Source: an uncultured Collinsella sp. (GTDB taxonomy: Bacteria; Actinomycetota; Coriobacteriia; Coriobacteriales; Coriobacteriaceae). From it: a stretch of 15,863 nucleotides of DNA. Positions 14,201 to 15,863 of this stretch are shown in pieces. The notes beneath the pieces were generated by a model. The model had not been told where the DNA came from. It was given only the letters and a program-made list of their open reading frames with translations, and made no database searches. Position 1 is the stretch's first letter, and every line of letters begins with the position of its first letter. The stretch is from NCBI GenBank assembly GCA_902470835.1, contig CABRHR010000045.1:1-15863 (forward strand), read 5' to 3'. The translations under genes and the position numbers were made by a program.

Positions 14201-14647
14201 CTAGAGCTCCAGGCGCTCCTCGCTGCCGTCGATATCACAGAACCGCGCGGCAATGTTGCGGACCGAAAAGAAAGCAAGGCGGCCGTCGTTGGCACTCTCG
14301 TGCTCCTCGCCGATGCCCATCATGTGCTTAAAACCCGCTTGACGCACCTTGTCGCTCGCAACTGCGTCGTCCTCAAGTGCGGCTTCGCCGGTCAATACGA
14401 TCCAACATTCCCCCGGCTTCCAGCCCGAGAGCTCAAACTTGGGATTCGCACTCAGCTCCGCCCACACATCTTTGTCGCGCGACGTACAAAACCACAGCTT
14501 ACCGTCATCGACCATGGCAAACGAAAACGGCCTCACGCGAGGCTGATGCCCGTCGGCCACATCGGTCGTGGCCAGATACCACGCCGGAATGCGCCTGAGA
14601 TACGAACAGGCGCGCTCAAGCTGAGCTGTGCGGTCGTTGTCGGTCAT
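14201..14647 (-). CDS. Pyridoxamine-5'-phosphate-oxidase-like FMN-barrel protein (copy 2)
   Basis: A 148-residue paralogue of the adjacent protein. Both share the series PAWYLAT, VRPFSFA, DG-LWF-T, DVW-EL and G-A-LED at matching positions (here about 21-93), so the pair arose by tandem duplication and then diverged strongly. The fold predicts an FMN or related cofactor dimer; the substrate is unknown. The ATG at 14645-14647 has AAGGGG 5 bases upstream. It follows ecfT by 30 bases, so it may be read from the ECF transporter transcript. A function tied to the vitamin carried by that transporter would be attractive but is speculation. Confidence 0.85.
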   Translation of the reverse strand: MTDNDRTAQLERACSYLRRIPAWYLATTDVADGHQPRVRPFSFAMVDDGKLWFCTSRDKDVWAELSANPKFELSGWKPGECWIVLTGEAALEDDAVASDKVRQAGFKHMMGIGEEHESANDGRLAFFSVRNIAARFCDIDGSEERLEL

Positions 14648-14677
14648 AGGGACCCCTTTTCTGCGCTCGAATCGCGC

Positions 14678-15478
14678 CTAAACAAGTTGAAGATTGATGA
14701 CGATGACGCAGATGAGCAGCAACGCCGTCACCACCGCCGCCAACGCATCGCCGCGGCCAAATGCAAGCGCATGCAGACGTGTGCGGCCCTGCTCGCCATG
14801 ATAGCAACGGGCATCCATGGCGGCAGACAACGTCTCGGCATGACGGAACACGCCCGTGAACAGCGGAATCGCCACACTGCCGAGCATACGCACACCGCCG
14901 AGCGGGCCTCCCGTCACGCGCGCACCGCGGCTCGCCTGCGCATCGGCCGTCTGTTTCATCTCGGTGGCAAATTGCGGCATAAAGCGCAACGCGATACCCA
15001 TGATCATGCCGAGCTCGTGCGCAGGAATTCCCACACGCGCAAACGGCGCGAGCAGGCGCTCAAAGCCCGCGGTGAGGTCGAGTGTGGGCGTGGTTAGCGT
15101 AATGGCGCTCATGCCGGCCATCATCAACGTCAGGCGGCACGCCATAAAGGCCGCAGAACGCAGCGAGCCCTCGCTCACCTGCAAAAAGCCAAGCTGCCAC
15201 AGGGTGCGGCCACTCTGGTCGGAAAACAGGTTGAGTACCGCGACCACTACGACAATCGCCAGCAGTGGTGCCATCGATGATAGGACCCGGCGCAACGGCA
15301 CTCGGGCTGCGACATAGACCAGCACGACAAACATTGCGACCGGAACCAACCCGCGGAAGATTCCGACAGTGAGCACGGTGATCAGAAATGCGAAACCTAG
15401 GAGCAGCTTAGTGCGCGGATCCAGGCGATGCACCGCGCTATCCCCGGGATAGTAGCTGCCAAATGAGAACGCCTCCAT
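14678..15478 (-). CDS. ecfT: ECF transporter transmembrane protein EcfT
   Basis: Membrane coupling subunit of an energy-coupling-factor vitamin or metal importer; it links the two EcfA ATPases to a substrate-binding S protein. The 266-residue protein has several hydrophobic segments (about 24-58, 68-85, 108-130, 155-170, 245-264). The cytoplasmic coupling helices carry two Ala-Arg-Gly-type motifs: ASRGA at 182-186 and DARCYHG at 222-228, where the second has Cys instead of the usual Gly. I start at ATG 15476-15478 because GGAGGG lies 6 bases upstream and the codon overlaps the ecfA stop (TAATG). A longer frame from 15523 would run inside ecfA and is rejected. No S-component gene is visible. 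Confidence 0.92.
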   Translation of the reverse strand: MEAFSFGSYYPGDSAVHRLDPRTKLLLGFAFLITVLTVGIFRGLVPVAMFVVLVYVAARVPLRRVLSSMAPLLAIVVVVAVLNLFSDQSGRTLWQLGFLQVSEGSLRSAAFMACRLTLMMAGMSAITLTTPTLDLTAGFERLLAPFARVGIPAHELGMIMGIALRFMPQFATEMKQTADAQASRGARVTGGPLGGVRMLGSVAIPLFTGVFRHAETLSAAMDARCYHGEQGRTRLHALAFGRGDALAAVVTALLLICVIVINLQLV

Positions 15479-15819
15479 TAGCAGCCCTCCTCTCGCGTGG
15501 GCGCCTTGGAACCGGCCTGGCACGGAACCCTCAAAGGCCCGTCCGCGCAGCCCGGTAGCAAGCCGGCCAACTCGTCGGCCAGTGCCTCAACCGTATAAAG
15601 CTTGTCGCAGCGGAGCGGCACACCGGCTTGCGCGAGCGCCAGCGCCATGCGCTGGGCGGCAGGAACGCCCAGGCCGATCGACTTGAGCTCGTCCGCGTGC
15701 GCAAAAACCTGCGAGGGCGTTCCCTCGGCAAACACCGCGCCCTCGTTCATCACGACGATACGGTCACAACAATTTGCCAGGTCATCCATGCTGTGCGAAA
15801 CCATAACAACGGTCAGGCC
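15478..15819 (-). CDS. ecfA: ECF transporter ATP-binding protein EcfA, N-terminus missing (contig end)
   Basis: C-terminal part of an ABC-type ATPase that powers the ECF importer with EcfT. The visible 113 residues begin in the beta strand before the H-loop (VVMVSHSMDD, with the switch histidine), then DRIVVMNEGAVFAEGTPSQVF, a standard ABC ending, followed by an EcfA-type C-terminal domain. Walker A, signature and Walker B lie beyond the window. The truncation is technical: upstream of 15819 the sequence is adapter, and the apparent start MYKRQ is translated from it. The stop TAA overlaps the ecfT ATG by one base, so the two are translationally coupled. EcfA1 or EcfA2 cannot be told apart with certainty. 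Confidence 0.9.
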   Translation of the reverse strand, partial: GLTVVMVSHSMDDLANCCDRIVVMNEGAVFAEGTPSQVFAHADELKSIGLGVPAAQRMALALAQAGVPLRCDKLYTVEALADELAGLLPGCADGPLRVPCQAGSKAPTREEGC

Positions 15820-15863
15820 CTGTCTCTTATACACATCTGACGCTGCCGACGAAGAGGATAGTG
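15820..15863. other. Illumina Nextera adapter left on the contig end
   Basis: Bases 15820-15838 are CTGTCTCTTATACACATCT, the Tn5 mosaic-end sequence used in Nextera libraries. They are followed by GACGCTGCCGACGA (15839-15852), the i5-side adapter, then agaggata (15853-15860), the reverse complement of the index TATCCTCT known as S503/N503, and gtg, the first bases of the P5 segment. This is laboratory sequence, not genome. Confidence 0.97.

Noticed and set aside
1..15863. CRISPR arrays, phage genes, toxin-antitoxin pairs or defence systems
   Set aside because: No regularly spaced repeat array and no related protein families were seen. The protein-coding genes are ordinary metabolism; the unusual content is in the intergenic DNA.

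Overview
This 15.9 kb window is high-GC bacterial chromosomal DNA. Nearly every gene is on the minus strand, so transcription runs from high to low coordinates. The gene content points to an actinobacterial gut anaerobe of the class Coriobacteriia, probably Collinsella or a close relative: a Lys-type MurE, the neighbouring set murI-rph-rdgB-dtd, an argCJBD operon and an ECF transporter. That assignment is an inference from protein character and was not searched. The right end is a contig end that still carries sequencing adapter.

Region 1 (1-5840) is a housekeeping block. Read on the minus strand it runs: a MurE-type UDP-MurNAc-peptide ligase, a HAD-family phosphatase, glutamate racemase (murI), RNase PH (rph), then the nucleotide-pool cleaner rdgB and the D-aminoacyl-tRNA deacylase dtd. 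A terminator separates rph from rdgB-dtd, and a hairpin overlaps the end of dtd. Below dtd lies a 99-base nested palindrome (55-153). MurI makes D-Glu for the cell-wall stem peptide and MurE adds its third residue. RNase PH, RdgB and Dtd process or protect tRNA and nucleotides.

Region 2 (5790-8600) holds asnB with its own terminator, and a plus-strand tRNA-Val(UAC) with encoded CCA. Behind the tRNA are two tandem units. Each begins with the same 19 bases, equal to the tRNA 3' end, followed by a hairpin of different sequence and then a shared block exactly 66 bases from the unit start. A 217-base element with 27-base terminal inverted repeats follows, which looks like a miniature mobile element. 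The stretch 8026-8598 holds no convincing gene.

Region 3 (8516-13615) is the arginine operon argC-argJ-argB-argD, carrying glutamate to ornithine through acetylated intermediates, with ArgJ recycling the acetyl group. Two sites shaped like ARG boxes, with starts 21 bases apart, lie upstream of argC. A hairpin with a T-run lies between argC and argJ and may reduce downstream expression. A 15+7 bp hairpin separates the operon from its upstream neighbours.

Region 4 (13746-15863) has two tandem paralogous FMN-barrel (pyridoxamine-phosphate-oxidase-like) proteins, then ecfT and the C-terminal part of an ecfA ATPase, cut off by the contig end. The last 44 bases (15820-15863) are Illumina Nextera adapter, including a readable i5 index.
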